A DNA stretch of 64,000 nt, taken from Proteiniclasticum ruminis DSM 24773 (GTDB lineage Bacteria; Bacillota; Clostridia; Clostridiales; Clostridiaceae). Location: contig NZ_KL370832.1 in assembly GCF_000701905.1 (NCBI RefSeq), positions 161,357-225,356 of the forward strand. Direction: 5' to 3'. Position 1 is the stretch's first letter. Each line of letters begins with the position of its first letter. The notes beneath the pieces were generated by a model. That model was not told the DNA's origin, made no database searches, and saw nothing but the letters and a program-made list of their open reading frames with translations. A program made the position numbers and the translations under genes. Shown here piece after piece: positions 26,493-34,615 of the stretch.

Positions 26493-27020
26493 ATGAGAAC
26501 GAGAGAAGAGAAGAAAAAAATGAAACCTTCCATGTTTACCTTATTGAGTGGTAGTTTTATGGCACTGGTGCTGATCCTTGCAGTCTTATTGGCAGGGACC
26601 AGACTTGTGGGACTGACACCTTATGCAGTAATCTCGGGCAGTATGGAACCGCAATATCCTGTGGGCTCTCTGATTTATGTGGATCAGGTGGAACCTTCTG
26701 AGATTTCCATTGGGGATCCCATCACCTTTGTGATGAATGAAAGTCTCATGGTGGCTACCCATAGAGTGGTGGACATCAAAGAGGATGGCAGCTTCATTAC
26801 CAAAGGAGATGCCAATGACACTGTAGACGGCACTCCGGTGCATCCGAAAAACTTACTGGGAAGACCACAGTTCTCCATACCGTATCTTGGTTATGTTTCG
26901 GTATTCCTGGCATCAGGACAAGGGAGAATTGTTCTCCTGGGTGTTTTAGGAATCCTGGTGTTATCGCTGCTTCTTCCGGAAGGAAAGAGCAGAACCCTCA
27001 AAAAGGAGGTGGCGGACTGA
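26493..27020 (+). CDS. SipW-type (S26B) signal peptidase I
   Basis: The 175-residue membrane protein has an N-terminal hydrophobic segment (about 16-40), the ISGSMEP box with the catalytic serine near residue 50, ATHRVV with a histidine near 90 where ordinary bacterial enzymes have lysine, TKGDAND with acidic residues at 106 and 109, and a C-terminal membrane segment. The Ser-His-Asp pattern defines the archaeal/ER-like SipW class, which in Bacillus subtilis processes TasA and TapA. GGTGGGGAG precedes ATG 26493. It opens a cluster of proteins with SipW-type signals, so it is very probably their dedicated peptidase. Confidence 0.92.
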   Translation: MRTREEKKKMKPSMFTLLSGSFMALVLILAVLLAGTRLVGLTPYAVISGSMEPQYPVGSLIYVDQVEPSEISIGDPITFVMNESLMVATHRVVDIKEDGSFITKGDANDTVDGTPVHPKNLLGRPQFSIPYLGYVSVFLASGQGRIVLLGVLGILVLSLLLPEGKSRTLKKEVAD

Positions 27021-27070
27021 GAAGTGCTACCTTGTTGCAACTTGAAAAGAATAAGAGAGAGGTGTTTTTT

Positions 27071-27607
27071 ATGAAGAAAAAATTAAGTATCCTGGCTGTC
27101 ATTGCGATCTTAGCTGTAGCGTCTTTTGCAACACTAGCGTATCTGACGGATTCCGCTGATGCGGTGACCAATACATTTACTGTGGGCGACATCGATATTG
27201 AACTGGAAGAGGAGTTTGATGAAGATCCCAAAATTTATCCTGGGGCGGAGATTACGAAGAAACCTGTAGTGACGGTACTTGCGAACTCTGAACCCACATA
27301 TCTATATATCTTCATAGACAATAAGATTGGTGAAGATGCAAAACTTGACATCGATGGTGCCAAGTGGATTCCAGTGGGAACCAGCGGCAAAGTATTCCGT
27401 TATTTTGAAATTGTGCAGACTGATGATGATTCTCAGGAATTCACCATGTTCACAAAGGTTACCTTTGATGAAACTTTGACGAAAGAAGACCTGGAAGCCA
27501 TTGGCACACCGGAAATCGTTGTAGCAGCCTATGCACATCAGGCGGTGGAAGTGGACTTGGCCGTTGCCAATACTGCAGCCATTACACACTTTGGTGTCAC
27601 ACCTTAA
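27071..27607 (+). CDS. SipW-dependent exported protein, TasA/CalY-like, no. 1
   Basis: The 178-residue protein has a SipW-type signal: KKKLSILAVIAILAVASF followed by a TLAYLTDSAD cleavage region and NTFTVGDIDIELEE. The mature part is predicted beta-rich, with IYPGAEITKKPVVTVLANSEPTYLYIF fitting the P-G then N-x-x-x-P-x-Y strand pattern shared by its neighbours. TasA-like proteins form extracellular amyloid-like or donor-strand fibres, so a fibre subunit is the natural guess. ATG 27071 is preceded by GAGAGGTG. It lies 50 bp after the signal peptidase gene. Confidence 0.82.
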   Translation: MKKKLSILAVIAILAVASFATLAYLTDSADAVTNTFTVGDIDIELEEEFDEDPKIYPGAEITKKPVVTVLANSEPTYLYIFIDNKIGEDAKLDIDGAKWIPVGTSGKVFRYFEIVQTDDDSQEFTMFTKVTFDETLTKEDLEAIGTPEIVVAAYAHQAVEVDLAVANTAAITHFGVTP

Positions 27608-27627
27608 TTGAAAGGGGGATTTAAAAA

Positions 27628-28251
27628 ATGAAAAACAAAAAGAGGATTATGATTCTTGCTTTGAGTATCATTGCTGTCTTTGCAGCAGCCATCACCTTTG
27701 CTTATTTTACAGATCAGTCGGATGAAGTAAAAAATACCTTCACCATGGGTAATGTGGAGATTACATTGGATGAAGCGGATGTTCTTGAGACACCATCCGT
27801 CACAGGTACCACATGGACTGTTCCAGATCCTGATGTAAGAGTGCCATCGAACACTTATACGGGAATTTACCCTGGTGCAGTTCTACCAAAAGATCCAACG
27901 GTACATAATACTGGATCAAATCCCGCTTATGTACGCATAAAAGTTACCTTTACGAAGCATGCAGAAATAACAGCTGCCATTCCAGACCCTAAGAGCATTC
28001 TAGGAGCGCTAGGTGGCGGGTGGAGCTATGCTGGTGCAAGTGGAAACACATATGAGTTCAGATTTGCGAATGTTCTTACTATAGGAGGATCCACAAATCC
28101 ACTGTTTACACAAGTAACCATTCCTGCATCTTTGGACAGTGAAGATATGGCAAGTATTTCTGGATTCCAGATTAATATCATCGCAGAAGCCATTCAATCA
28201 CAAGGATTTGCAAATGTTACAGAAGCTTTCGCAGCATATGTTGCACCATAA
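27628..28251 (+). CDS. SipW-dependent exported protein, TasA/CalY-like, no. 2
   Basis: The 207-residue protein begins with KNKKRIMILALSII and a SipW-type processing region TFAYFTDQSDEVKNTFTMGN. Further on IYPGAVLPKDPTVHNTGSNP and YVRIKVTF give the recurring strand motif of this set. A serine/glycine-rich middle is followed by LFTQVTIPASLDSEDM, similar to LFTQVTFPTSLG in the third member. GAAAGGGGGA precedes the ATG. It looks like a second structural subunit produced from the same transcript; no enzymatic motif is present. Confidence 0.8.
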   Translation: MKNKKRIMILALSIIAVFAAAITFAYFTDQSDEVKNTFTMGNVEITLDEADVLETPSVTGTTWTVPDPDVRVPSNTYTGIYPGAVLPKDPTVHNTGSNPAYVRIKVTFTKHAEITAAIPDPKSILGALGGGWSYAGASGNTYEFRFANVLTIGGSTNPLFTQVTIPASLDSEDMASISGFQINIIAEAIQSQGFANVTEAFAAYVAP

Positions 28252-28291
28252 CGGTTGAACGTTAAATGAAGACAATGGAGGAGAATGAAAA

Positions 28292-28870
28292 ATGAAAAGA
28301 AATAAGAGAATTATCGCAGTTCTAGCCATCACAAGTATACTGGCCGTTATGGTCTTCCAGACCCTGGCCTTCTTCACTGCTGAAGACACAGCACTGAACC
28401 GTGTCACCATGGGGAATGTGGCGCTGATCTTGAATGACGATACGATAGATCCTGAGACAGAAGATCTTAAGCCATTCCCTGTGGAAGGTTTTGATCTCGT
28501 CATGCCTGGAGACGTCATTGATAAGATTGTCAGTGTCACCAATGATGGAGACAATCCCATCTGGGTCAGAGTCAGGCTGGACAGAAGTATTATCTTGGCA
28601 GGCGAAGCCGCTGATGTAGACTTTAATGTTCTTGGTCTGGATCTCAATGATGAAGACTGGACAGAGGGAACAGATGGCTGGTTCTACTACAACGAAATCT
28701 TAGCACCTGGTGAGACCACAGAGAATCTTTTCACACAGGTGACCTTCCCAACGTCTCTTGGTAATGCGTTTATGAATGCTAGAGTAGAAATTGATGTTCT
28801 TGCACAGGGTGTGCAGAGCCAGAATAATGGAGTAACAGTTCAGGAAGCTGCAGGGTGGCCAGCTGAATAA
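28292..28870 (+). CDS. SipW-dependent exported protein, TasA/CalY-like, no. 3
   Basis: The 192-residue protein starts KRNKRIIAVLAITSILAVM and has the cleavage-region pattern TLAFFTAEDTALNRVTMGN. The mature part contains VMPGDVIDKIVSVTNDGDN and WVRVRL, the clearest copy of the cluster's motif, then GWFYYNEILAPGETTENLFT and ends near an Ala/Glu-rich tail. The YYNEILAPGE segment recurs as YYHIEMVAPGA in the fourth member, placing all four in one family. It sits 63 bp before the large vWA gene. Confidence 0.8.
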   Translation: MKRNKRIIAVLAITSILAVMVFQTLAFFTAEDTALNRVTMGNVALILNDDTIDPETEDLKPFPVEGFDLVMPGDVIDKIVSVTNDGDNPIWVRVRLDRSIILAGEAADVDFNVLGLDLNDEDWTEGTDGWFYYNEILAPGETTENLFTQVTFPTSLGNAFMNARVEIDVLAQGVQSQNNGVTVQEAAGWPAE

Positions 28871-28933
28871 AGAAACGGTTCTTGAAAAAATGTGAATCAA
28901 GAATTGAAATTGATGAAAGGAGGATGACGAAGT

Positions 28934-31900
28934 TTGAAGAAGTTAATGGCAGCTGTCTTATCGGTATTCATGTTCTTTGGCGTCCCTTTTCCTGTTTATG
29001 CTTTAGAGCAGCTGACGAGTCCTCAGGAATTGAGTGTGGAGTCTATAGATACACTTGAAGAAGAACCTATAATTGGTGAAAAACCATCGGAAGCTCCCGC
29101 TCCTGTAGAAGAGGAAAATACGGAAGCGCCTGTTGAAACTCCTTCTGAAGAGGAGAGTAAGCCTCTAGAAGAAAAGCCAGCAGCAGAAGAGCCCGATGTG
29201 CTGTCCCCTGAAATTAAGCAGGAAGTACCTTCCGAAACTGTAATTGAATTACCAGAAGCAAAAGAAGAGCCCGCTGAAAGTCCTAAAGAACAGTCCCAAG
29301 CGCCAGAATCAATAGAAAAGCCGACGGAAGAGGCGGTAGAGAAACCCGTAGAGGAGTCACCGGAAGTATCGGAAGAACCTCTTGAAGATCCAGAGGATCT
29401 GGAGGAAGAACTGGTTCTATCCGTGAATACAGCTAGAAACTATACAAGAGCTGGTGCTCTGAAGCCTGCTGTGTCTGGTCCAATGGAAACCATGAAGAGC
29501 ATGAGGTCTGGCAGCATGGCTGCACCTATGGCCATTGGAGCGGCATCTGCTTTGGATGACCCCAGTGTCTTTCTGAAGAAAAGTGCAGTATATCTGCCTG
29601 GAACCCATCAGGTGGAAATCACCCTGGAGGCTTTTGCCACAGGAGAACTCTCCACCATCATTCAGCATATTCCTGCAGACATCGTTCTGGTTCTTGACCA
29701 GTCCGGTAGTATGGCTTGGGATATGAATGGAGATGAAATCACCAATAGAACATTGTATTCGATCCGTTCCACTTTATATATAAGAGATAATAGTGGGACA
29801 TTGAGAAAGGTCACGTTAACAAGAACCAGCAGGGATGGAACCTATACATACTCTTATGTTGCAGGAAATGGTAATACGGTTACAGTGAGTGTGGATGATG
29901 AGGATGATGTTCCTAACTGGATTTTCTATAACAATACTACAGCCATCCGTAGAAGAGATGTGCTGAAGGATGCGTTGAGGCTTTTTGTGCAACAGGTTTA
30001 TAACCGTGCAACAACCAATAACGTAGACCATAAAATTTCCATGATCGGTTTTGCTGCTGGAAACACCAATGGACAAAACTATGAGAATACGGAGATTCTC
30101 TCCAGAGTATCCGGAACAAGTCCCATCGGATACACAAACACAAACAACAACAATCTGAGGGATTCTCTCCTGGATGTACGGACATACTTGTCGAGACTAA
30201 ATACAGCGATAGACTGGATTGAAGCATCGGGTGCTACAAGAACGGATCTTGGTATGGGGATGGCACAGACAGTGCTTGCCCAGAATCCAATTCCAAGCGG
30301 AACACAAAGGCAAAGAGTGGTCATCATGTTTACAGATGGTACGCCGACTTACACCAATACTTTCAGCACAGAGGTAGCAAACAGTACCATCGCATCGGCA
30401 TACAATATGAAGAACAATCTAGATGCCACATCATTCACCATTGGGATTTTCAATGGGGCAAACCCAGCAGGAACCAGTGATGAAAACAAGTTCATGAACT
30501 ATGTGTCCAGTAATTACGAGAATGCCCAAAGCATGACAAACCCTGGTACAGGATCCTACACAAAAAACTACTATCTTACTGCCAACAATCAGGATGCACT
30601 GAACAGCATATTCCAAAGCATCTCCAGCCAAATTGGAGGCGCTACCAACGAATCCCTTACGGCTCAGTCGAAGCTAAGAGACAGACTCACAGAGCAGTTT
30701 GAATTTTCATCTGGGTTCAATGCTTCCAGTGTAGACATCAAAGTCTACAACTACACGGGAAATGGAACAGACTTTGAAAGTGCAGCACCATGGAGCCTTG
30801 CGAGCCCTCAGCCTGGAGGCATCACAGCTCTAGTGGACAAACCAAACAAAAAGCTTGATATCACAGGCTTTGACTATTCTGCAAACTATGTAGCCTATAC
30901 CCAAAGCACGGGATCTAGAGGAAAGAAAATCGTTGTGAAGTTCGTGGTGGATGTGAAAGACGACTTTATCGGCGGAAACCAGGTGGTCACAAACAAACCG
31001 GACTCCGGCATCTATACACCGGAAGAAACCTTTGTGGAAGCCTTCCCGGTTCCTGATGTGGATGTACCATTAAGATATCTGGCACAGCCTGAACATAAGG
31101 GTATCTACATCAGCCAGAGCATCCCAGCCAATGAACTGATCGCAGGCAACGGCCTATCCTATAAAACCAGTCCTGGCGGACCGCTCTACACAGTAGATGG
31201 CTATAACAACGCCTACGCGGATCTTGAGTATATTCTCTATGATACAGACGGTACTACAGTGCTAAGACGCTTCACCATTGGTGCAGGAGACACGATTCTG
31301 TCTGATGAGCTCAATCTTCTACTAGAAGAGGTGGAAAATAAAAAGTACACCTTCACTGTGAAGGTGACACCGATCCATACCGGAACGGTGACAGCATCGT
31401 CAGAAGATATTGATGCAAACCTGTATGTGTGGGTGCCCAAAGTGACAGCCACAGACCATGAAATTTGGTGGGGTGAACAGACGGACATCACGCAGAGAAT
31501 GATCCTGAATGGATTTGTGAATCCGGATCCTTCTGCAGTAACGCCTTTGACCTTAGTTCCTGCAGTTACCCTGGAGCCTCAGTTTATCGCTGGGTCTACA
31601 GTTAACAGCATTCCAGCCTATGAGCCGGAATTTGACTCAACCTTTAAGATCAAACTGTTCATCGGATCTGATGAGTACACAAGCCACACAGTAATTGTTC
31701 CTGCGGTATCTGGACAGGGTCATGACGATTACCACTTCACTATATTTGTGAAGAAAGCTGCCTTGACCATTGAAAAGAAACTGAAGGCGGGCAGTGTCCT
31801 CGATGAGAACCAAAGTTTCCTCTTCCTGGTGGAAGGACCTACAGGCACCTATCAGGTGGCCATTCAGGGGCTTGGTTCCAAAAAGATCACAGGACTGAAA

Positions 31901-32170
31901 CTGGGAGACTATAAGGTGACAGAAATCACCAGCTGGTCCTTCCGGTATGACATTGACAGCATTTCCATTGAACCAGCAGCTGCCTACAAGAGCACTGTCC
32001 CTGATGGAAAAATAGTGGAAATCAGTAAAGTAAGCCATGATGTCAAGTTGATCTTTACAAACAGAAAAACCTCTGACAAGTGGCTCAGTGGTGAAAGCTA
32101 CGCGGTGAATCTCCAAGGGCAGTCACAGGAAAATGGCACGCTGAGAAGAGAGGAGGAAGATGAAGAATGA
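28934..32170 (+). CDS. Large secreted protein with von Willebrand factor A domain
   Basis: The 1078-residue protein has a signal peptide (to about residue 24), then an unusual Glu/Pro-rich stretch (about 40-155), a vWA domain beginning near residue 250 with the MIDAS motif DQSGS, and long beta-rich regions. A Cna-like domain at about 943-1055 (ALTIEKKLKAG to KLIFTNRK) follows, then a short acidic tail. There is no LPXTG motif and no C-terminal membrane segment. vWA domains with an intact metal site usually sit at pilus tips and bind host ligands. The TTG start is supported by AAAGGAGG ten bases upstream. Its stop overlaps the next start as ATGA. A tip adhesin for the SipW fibre is my inference. 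Confidence 0.85.
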   Translation: MKKLMAAVLSVFMFFGVPFPVYALEQLTSPQELSVESIDTLEEEPIIGEKPSEAPAPVEEENTEAPVETPSEEESKPLEEKPAAEEPDVLSPEIKQEVPSETVIELPEAKEEPAESPKEQSQAPESIEKPTEEAVEKPVEESPEVSEEPLEDPEDLEEELVLSVNTARNYTRAGALKPAVSGPMETMKSMRSGSMAAPMAIGAASALDDPSVFLKKSAVYLPGTHQVEITLEAFATGELSTIIQHIPADIVLVLDQSGSMAWDMNGDEITNRTLYSIRSTLYIRDNSGTLRKVTLTRTSRDGTYTYSYVAGNGNTVTVSVDDEDDVPNWIFYNNTTAIRRRDVLKDALRLFVQQVYNRATTNNVDHKISMIGFAAGNTNGQNYENTEILSRVSGTSPIGYTNTNNNNLRDSLLDVRTYLSRLNTAIDWIEASGATRTDLGMGMAQTVLAQNPIPSGTQRQRVVIMFTDGTPTYTNTFSTEVANSTIASAYNMKNNLDATSFTIGIFNGANPAGTSDENKFMNYVSSNYENAQSMTNPGTGSYTKNYYLTANNQDALNSIFQSISSQIGGATNESLTAQSKLRDRLTEQFEFSSGFNASSVDIKVYNYTGNGTDFESAAPWSLASPQPGGITALVDKPNKKLDITGFDYSANYVAYTQSTGSRGKKIVVKFVVDVKDDFIGGNQVVTNKPDSGIYTPEETFVEAFPVPDVDVPLRYLAQPEHKGIYISQSIPANELIAGNGLSYKTSPGGPLYTVDGYNNAYADLEYILYDTDGTTVLRRFTIGAGDTILSDELNLLLEEVENKKYTFTVKVTPIHTGTVTASSEDIDANLYVWVPKVTATDHEIWWGEQTDITQRMILNGFVNPDPSAVTPLTLVPAVTLEPQFIAGSTVNSIPAYEPEFDSTFKIKLFIGSDEYTSHTVIVPAVSGQGHDDYHFTIFVKKAALTIEKKLKAGSVLDENQSFLFLVEGPTGTYQVAIQGLGSKKITGLKLGDYKVTEITSWSFRYDIDSISIEPAAAYKSTVPDGKIVEISKVSHDVKLIFTNRKTSDKWLSGESYAVNLQGQSQENGTLRREEEDEE

Positions 32171-32709
32171 AACGATACCGTAAAATACTTCTCGTTTTGA
32201 CTGCTGCGGCTGTGATTCTCTTCAGTGCAAATCTTCTCACATCGGCTTGGCTGGTGGACAGTACAGAGGAAAAAGTAAACACCTTTATTCCTGGCACGGT
32301 GACCACCACTGTGGAAGAGGAATTTGATGGTGAAACCAAAGACAATGTATTTATCAGAAACACCGGAAACATCGATGCCTATATCAGGGCGGCGGTAATT
32401 CCGGTATGGAAGACGGAAAGTGGAGATCTTTCGGAAACCGCAGTAACTGCAGCAGATTTTCCGGAGCTGCCGATTCTTCCGGGTTGGTTCAAGGGGACCG
32501 ATGGTTTTTACTATCATATCGAGATGGTGGCACCAGGAGCCCTCACGGAGAAACTCATTGGCACCTTCGAAATGCCAGTGAAAGAAGGTCTGAAGTTTGA
32601 GCTCCAGATCATCGGCTCCGGCATTCAGGCAGACCCACCGGCTGCGGTCACTGAAATGTGGGGGATCACCGTGAACCCGGATAAAACACTACAGGGAGGT
32701 GGACCATGA
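32167..32709 (+). CDS. SipW-dependent exported protein, TasA/CalY-like, no. 4
   Basis: The 180-residue protein has a positively charged start (KRYRK), a hydrophobic core and the processing region TSAWLVDSTEEKVNTFIPGT, matching the SipW-type pattern although the first position is W rather than Y or F. The mature part has DNVFIRNTGNIDAYIRAAV and YYHIEMVAPGALTEKLIGTF, both echoed in the third member. It overlaps the vWA gene by 4 bp and the following LPXTG gene by 4 bp, so it is translated with them. It may link the vWA protein to the fibre or to the wall. Confidence 0.78.
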   Translation: MKRYRKILLVLTAAAVILFSANLLTSAWLVDSTEEKVNTFIPGTVTTTVEEEFDGETKDNVFIRNTGNIDAYIRAAVIPVWKTESGDLSETAVTAADFPELPILPGWFKGTDGFYYHIEMVAPGALTEKLIGTFEMPVKEGLKFELQIIGSGIQADPPAAVTEMWGITVNPDKTLQGGGP

Positions 32710-33404
32710 TGAAGAAAAAATGGACAGTACTGCTGCTCCTGTTTCTCTTTTTATCCCTATCAGAGGGTAAGCCGGTCCATGCATCTTCTGTCACTTATCG
32801 GAATCAGGCGGAACTCTTTGTCTTTGTGCCAAACAGCAAAGACCTCTTTGATAATTTCAAAGGGCTGATGCCTGGTGATGTGCGAACACAAGAAATCTTT
32901 CTCAGAAATGACTCCAGTCAGTTTGTGGATTTCTTTCTCAAAATCAATCCTGTAAAGGAAGAGGATGAGGCTCTTCTCCGTCAGATGACTTTAGTCATCT
33001 CCGAGGAAGGGGAGGAAATATTTAGGGAGTCCTTGGACCAGCAAGGGTCATTCGAGAACTACGTGAAAATCAAAGAACTTTTCCCTGAAAGCGCGTTCAG
33101 CTGGGATCTCTCTTTAGAGGTGTCAAAAGAGATGGGCAATGAGTTCATGGGAAAAGGGGCAGAGGTGGAATGGGTCATCATGATTGAAGAAATTGAAGAT
33201 GAAGACGTGGATCCGCTGCCGCTGCCAGAAGAACCTGAAGAGCCTGAAAAGCCTGAGGAACCGGAAGAAGAGGAAATTGATGATAAAGAGCTCCCCAAAA
33301 CGGGAGAACAGTCAGAAAATTATCTTCTCTACGGTGGAGGGCTGCTGGCGTTAGGCATTCTAGTGCTCTTTCTGGACAAAAAAAGAAAAGGAGCGTCTAA
33401 CTAG
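32706..33404 (+). CDS. Small LPXTG-anchored protein of the SipW cluster
   Basis: The 232-residue protein has an ordinary Sec signal peptide (to about residue 27), a beta-rich domain of about 130 residues, a Glu/Pro-rich linker and LPKTG near residue 196, followed by a membrane segment and a KKRKG tail. Its domain contains GLMPGDVRTQEIFLRNDSSQ followed by VDFFLKI, the same motif seen in the SipW-processed neighbours. It may therefore be the wall-linked member of the same fold and act as an anchor for the fibre. The linker DPLPLPEE resembles that of the giant Cna-B protein. ATG 32706 overlaps the preceding stop. A terminator follows. Confidence 0.82.
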   Translation: MMKKKWTVLLLLFLFLSLSEGKPVHASSVTYRNQAELFVFVPNSKDLFDNFKGLMPGDVRTQEIFLRNDSSQFVDFFLKINPVKEEDEALLRQMTLVISEEGEEIFRESLDQQGSFENYVKIKELFPESAFSWDLSLEVSKEMGNEFMGKGAEVEWVIMIEEIEDEDVDPLPLPEEPEEPEKPEEPEEEEIDDKELPKTGEQSENYLLYGGGLLALGILVLFLDKKRKGASN

Positions 33405-33436
33405 GTGCTGCTAACTGAATAAGCGTTCTCTCTCCT

Positions 33437-33480
33437 AAGAAACTGCTTTGATTGGAGTCATCCCGGGCAGTTTCTTTTTA
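33437..33480 (+). terminator. Terminator closing the SipW surface cluster
   Basis: AAGAAACTGC at 33437-33446 pairs with GCAGTTTCTT at 33467-33476 and is followed by TTTA. It lies 33 bp after the LPXTG gene. Confidence 0.7.
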
Positions 33481-33564
33481 TGGTCTTTTTCTTAGACGGA
33501 GACGCTAATGTCTTTGAAACTGAATCACATTTTATATCGTTTACACAAAGAATTATTCAACAAT

Positions 33565-33623
33565 TGAAACAAAGTTTCATGATTTCCCATTTTCTTTACA
33601 ATTAAGTTTCATGTGAGTATACT
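33565..33623 (+). promoter_or_regulatory. Promoter and MurR-type operators of the MurNAc operon
   Basis: TTTACA at 33595-33600 lies 17 bases before TATACT at 33618-33623, a good sigma-A promoter. A perfect palindrome TGAAACAAAGTTTCA covers 33565-33579 upstream of it, and a second half-site AAGTTTCATG lies inside the spacer at 33604-33613. TTTGAAAC occurs again at 33513. These repeated GAAAC/GTTTC units are suited to an RpiR-type dimer, most likely the regulator encoded just downstream. Confidence 0.6.
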
Positions 33624-33721
33624 GAAGATAAGCTTGGAAAGGATTACTGAAAGATACCTTGTACAGTAAACACCAGGCATCGTGCGCGCGATAACTCCCT
33701 GACATGTTAGGAGAAAGAGAA

Positions 33722-34612
33722 ATGAAAAGTGTATTGGTTCGACTTCAGGAGTACGAAGGAAAAGCCAGTGGAGCAGAAAAAGGTGTCGTCGGATTCCTTT
33801 TGGAACATGCCGATGAGGTGCCTCAGCTCAACATTCATGAGCTGGCAGAAGAGACCTATTCCTCTGCATCCACCATCATAAGACTCTGCAGAAAACTAGG
33901 ATTTCATGGGTTCCGTGATTTCAGCAAATCCCTTGTTTATGAGCTTGCTCTTCGAAAATCTAGTTACGATGAGAGAAGCAAAGAAATCACGAAGGAAGAC
34001 TCCCTGGAAGAACTGGTGGATAAAGTAACGTATAAAAATATCGTTTCATTAGAGGATACAAGAAAACTAATAGATCTCGAAGTGCTTCAGCGATGTGTGA
34101 ATCTAATTGCCGAAGCAAAAACCATTTGCCTTTTTGGCATGGGGTCATCGCTTCTGGTGGCAAAGGATGCCTACCTGAAGTTTTTAAGAATCAACAAGCC
34201 TTGTATCATCAGTGAGGATTGGCATGCCCAATATCTTCAGGCCAAGAATATGACCAGAGAAGATTTGGCCATAGCCATCAGCTACTCTGGTATGACAGAG
34301 GAAGTGCTAAGGTGCGTCAGCGCTGTGAAGGAAAATGGTGCAACTGTGATTGCTGTAACCAGATTTGAGGAAAACCCACTAGCTATCATTGCGGATTATA
34401 ATTTAAGCGTGGCAGCGACGGAGTTCACCTTCCGTTCCGGCGCCATGTCCTCAAGAATTGCCCAGCTAAACATTATTGATATTTTGTATACAGCTTATAT
34501 CAACAGAGCCTATGAAGAGAACGTGATGCAGTTCCAGAGAACACATATTGAGAAACCCTATGTAAATGAAGGGGCAGAACCAAAAGAGAAAACCCGAAAG
34601 GGGAGGGAATAG
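33722..34612 (+). CDS. murR: MurR/RpiR family regulator of the MurNAc operon
   Basis: The 296-residue protein has the HTH_6 domain (residues 1-77, with the YSSASTIIRLCRKLGFHGF recognition region) and a SIS domain (about 125-255) with LFGMGSSLLVA and ISYSGMTEE that should bind MurNAc-6-phosphate. ATG 33722 is chosen because TTAGGAG lies eight bases before it; ATG 33704 is upstream but has no site. It is the first gene of an operon with murQ, murP and mupG, and its promoter carries GAAAC/GTTTC palindromes suited to autoregulation. The name rests on this context; it is a paralogue of the regulator at 7251. Confidence 0.85.
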   Translation: MKSVLVRLQEYEGKASGAEKGVVGFLLEHADEVPQLNIHELAEETYSSASTIIRLCRKLGFHGFRDFSKSLVYELALRKSSYDERSKEITKEDSLEELVDKVTYKNIVSLEDTRKLIDLEVLQRCVNLIAEAKTICLFGMGSSLLVAKDAYLKFLRINKPCIISEDWHAQYLQAKNMTREDLAIAISYSGMTEEVLRCVSAVKENGATVIAVTRFEENPLAIIADYNLSVAATEFTFRSGAMSSRIAQLNIIDILYTAYINRAYEENVMQFQRTHIEKPYVNEGAEPKEKTRKGRE

Positions 34613-34615
34613 AAT

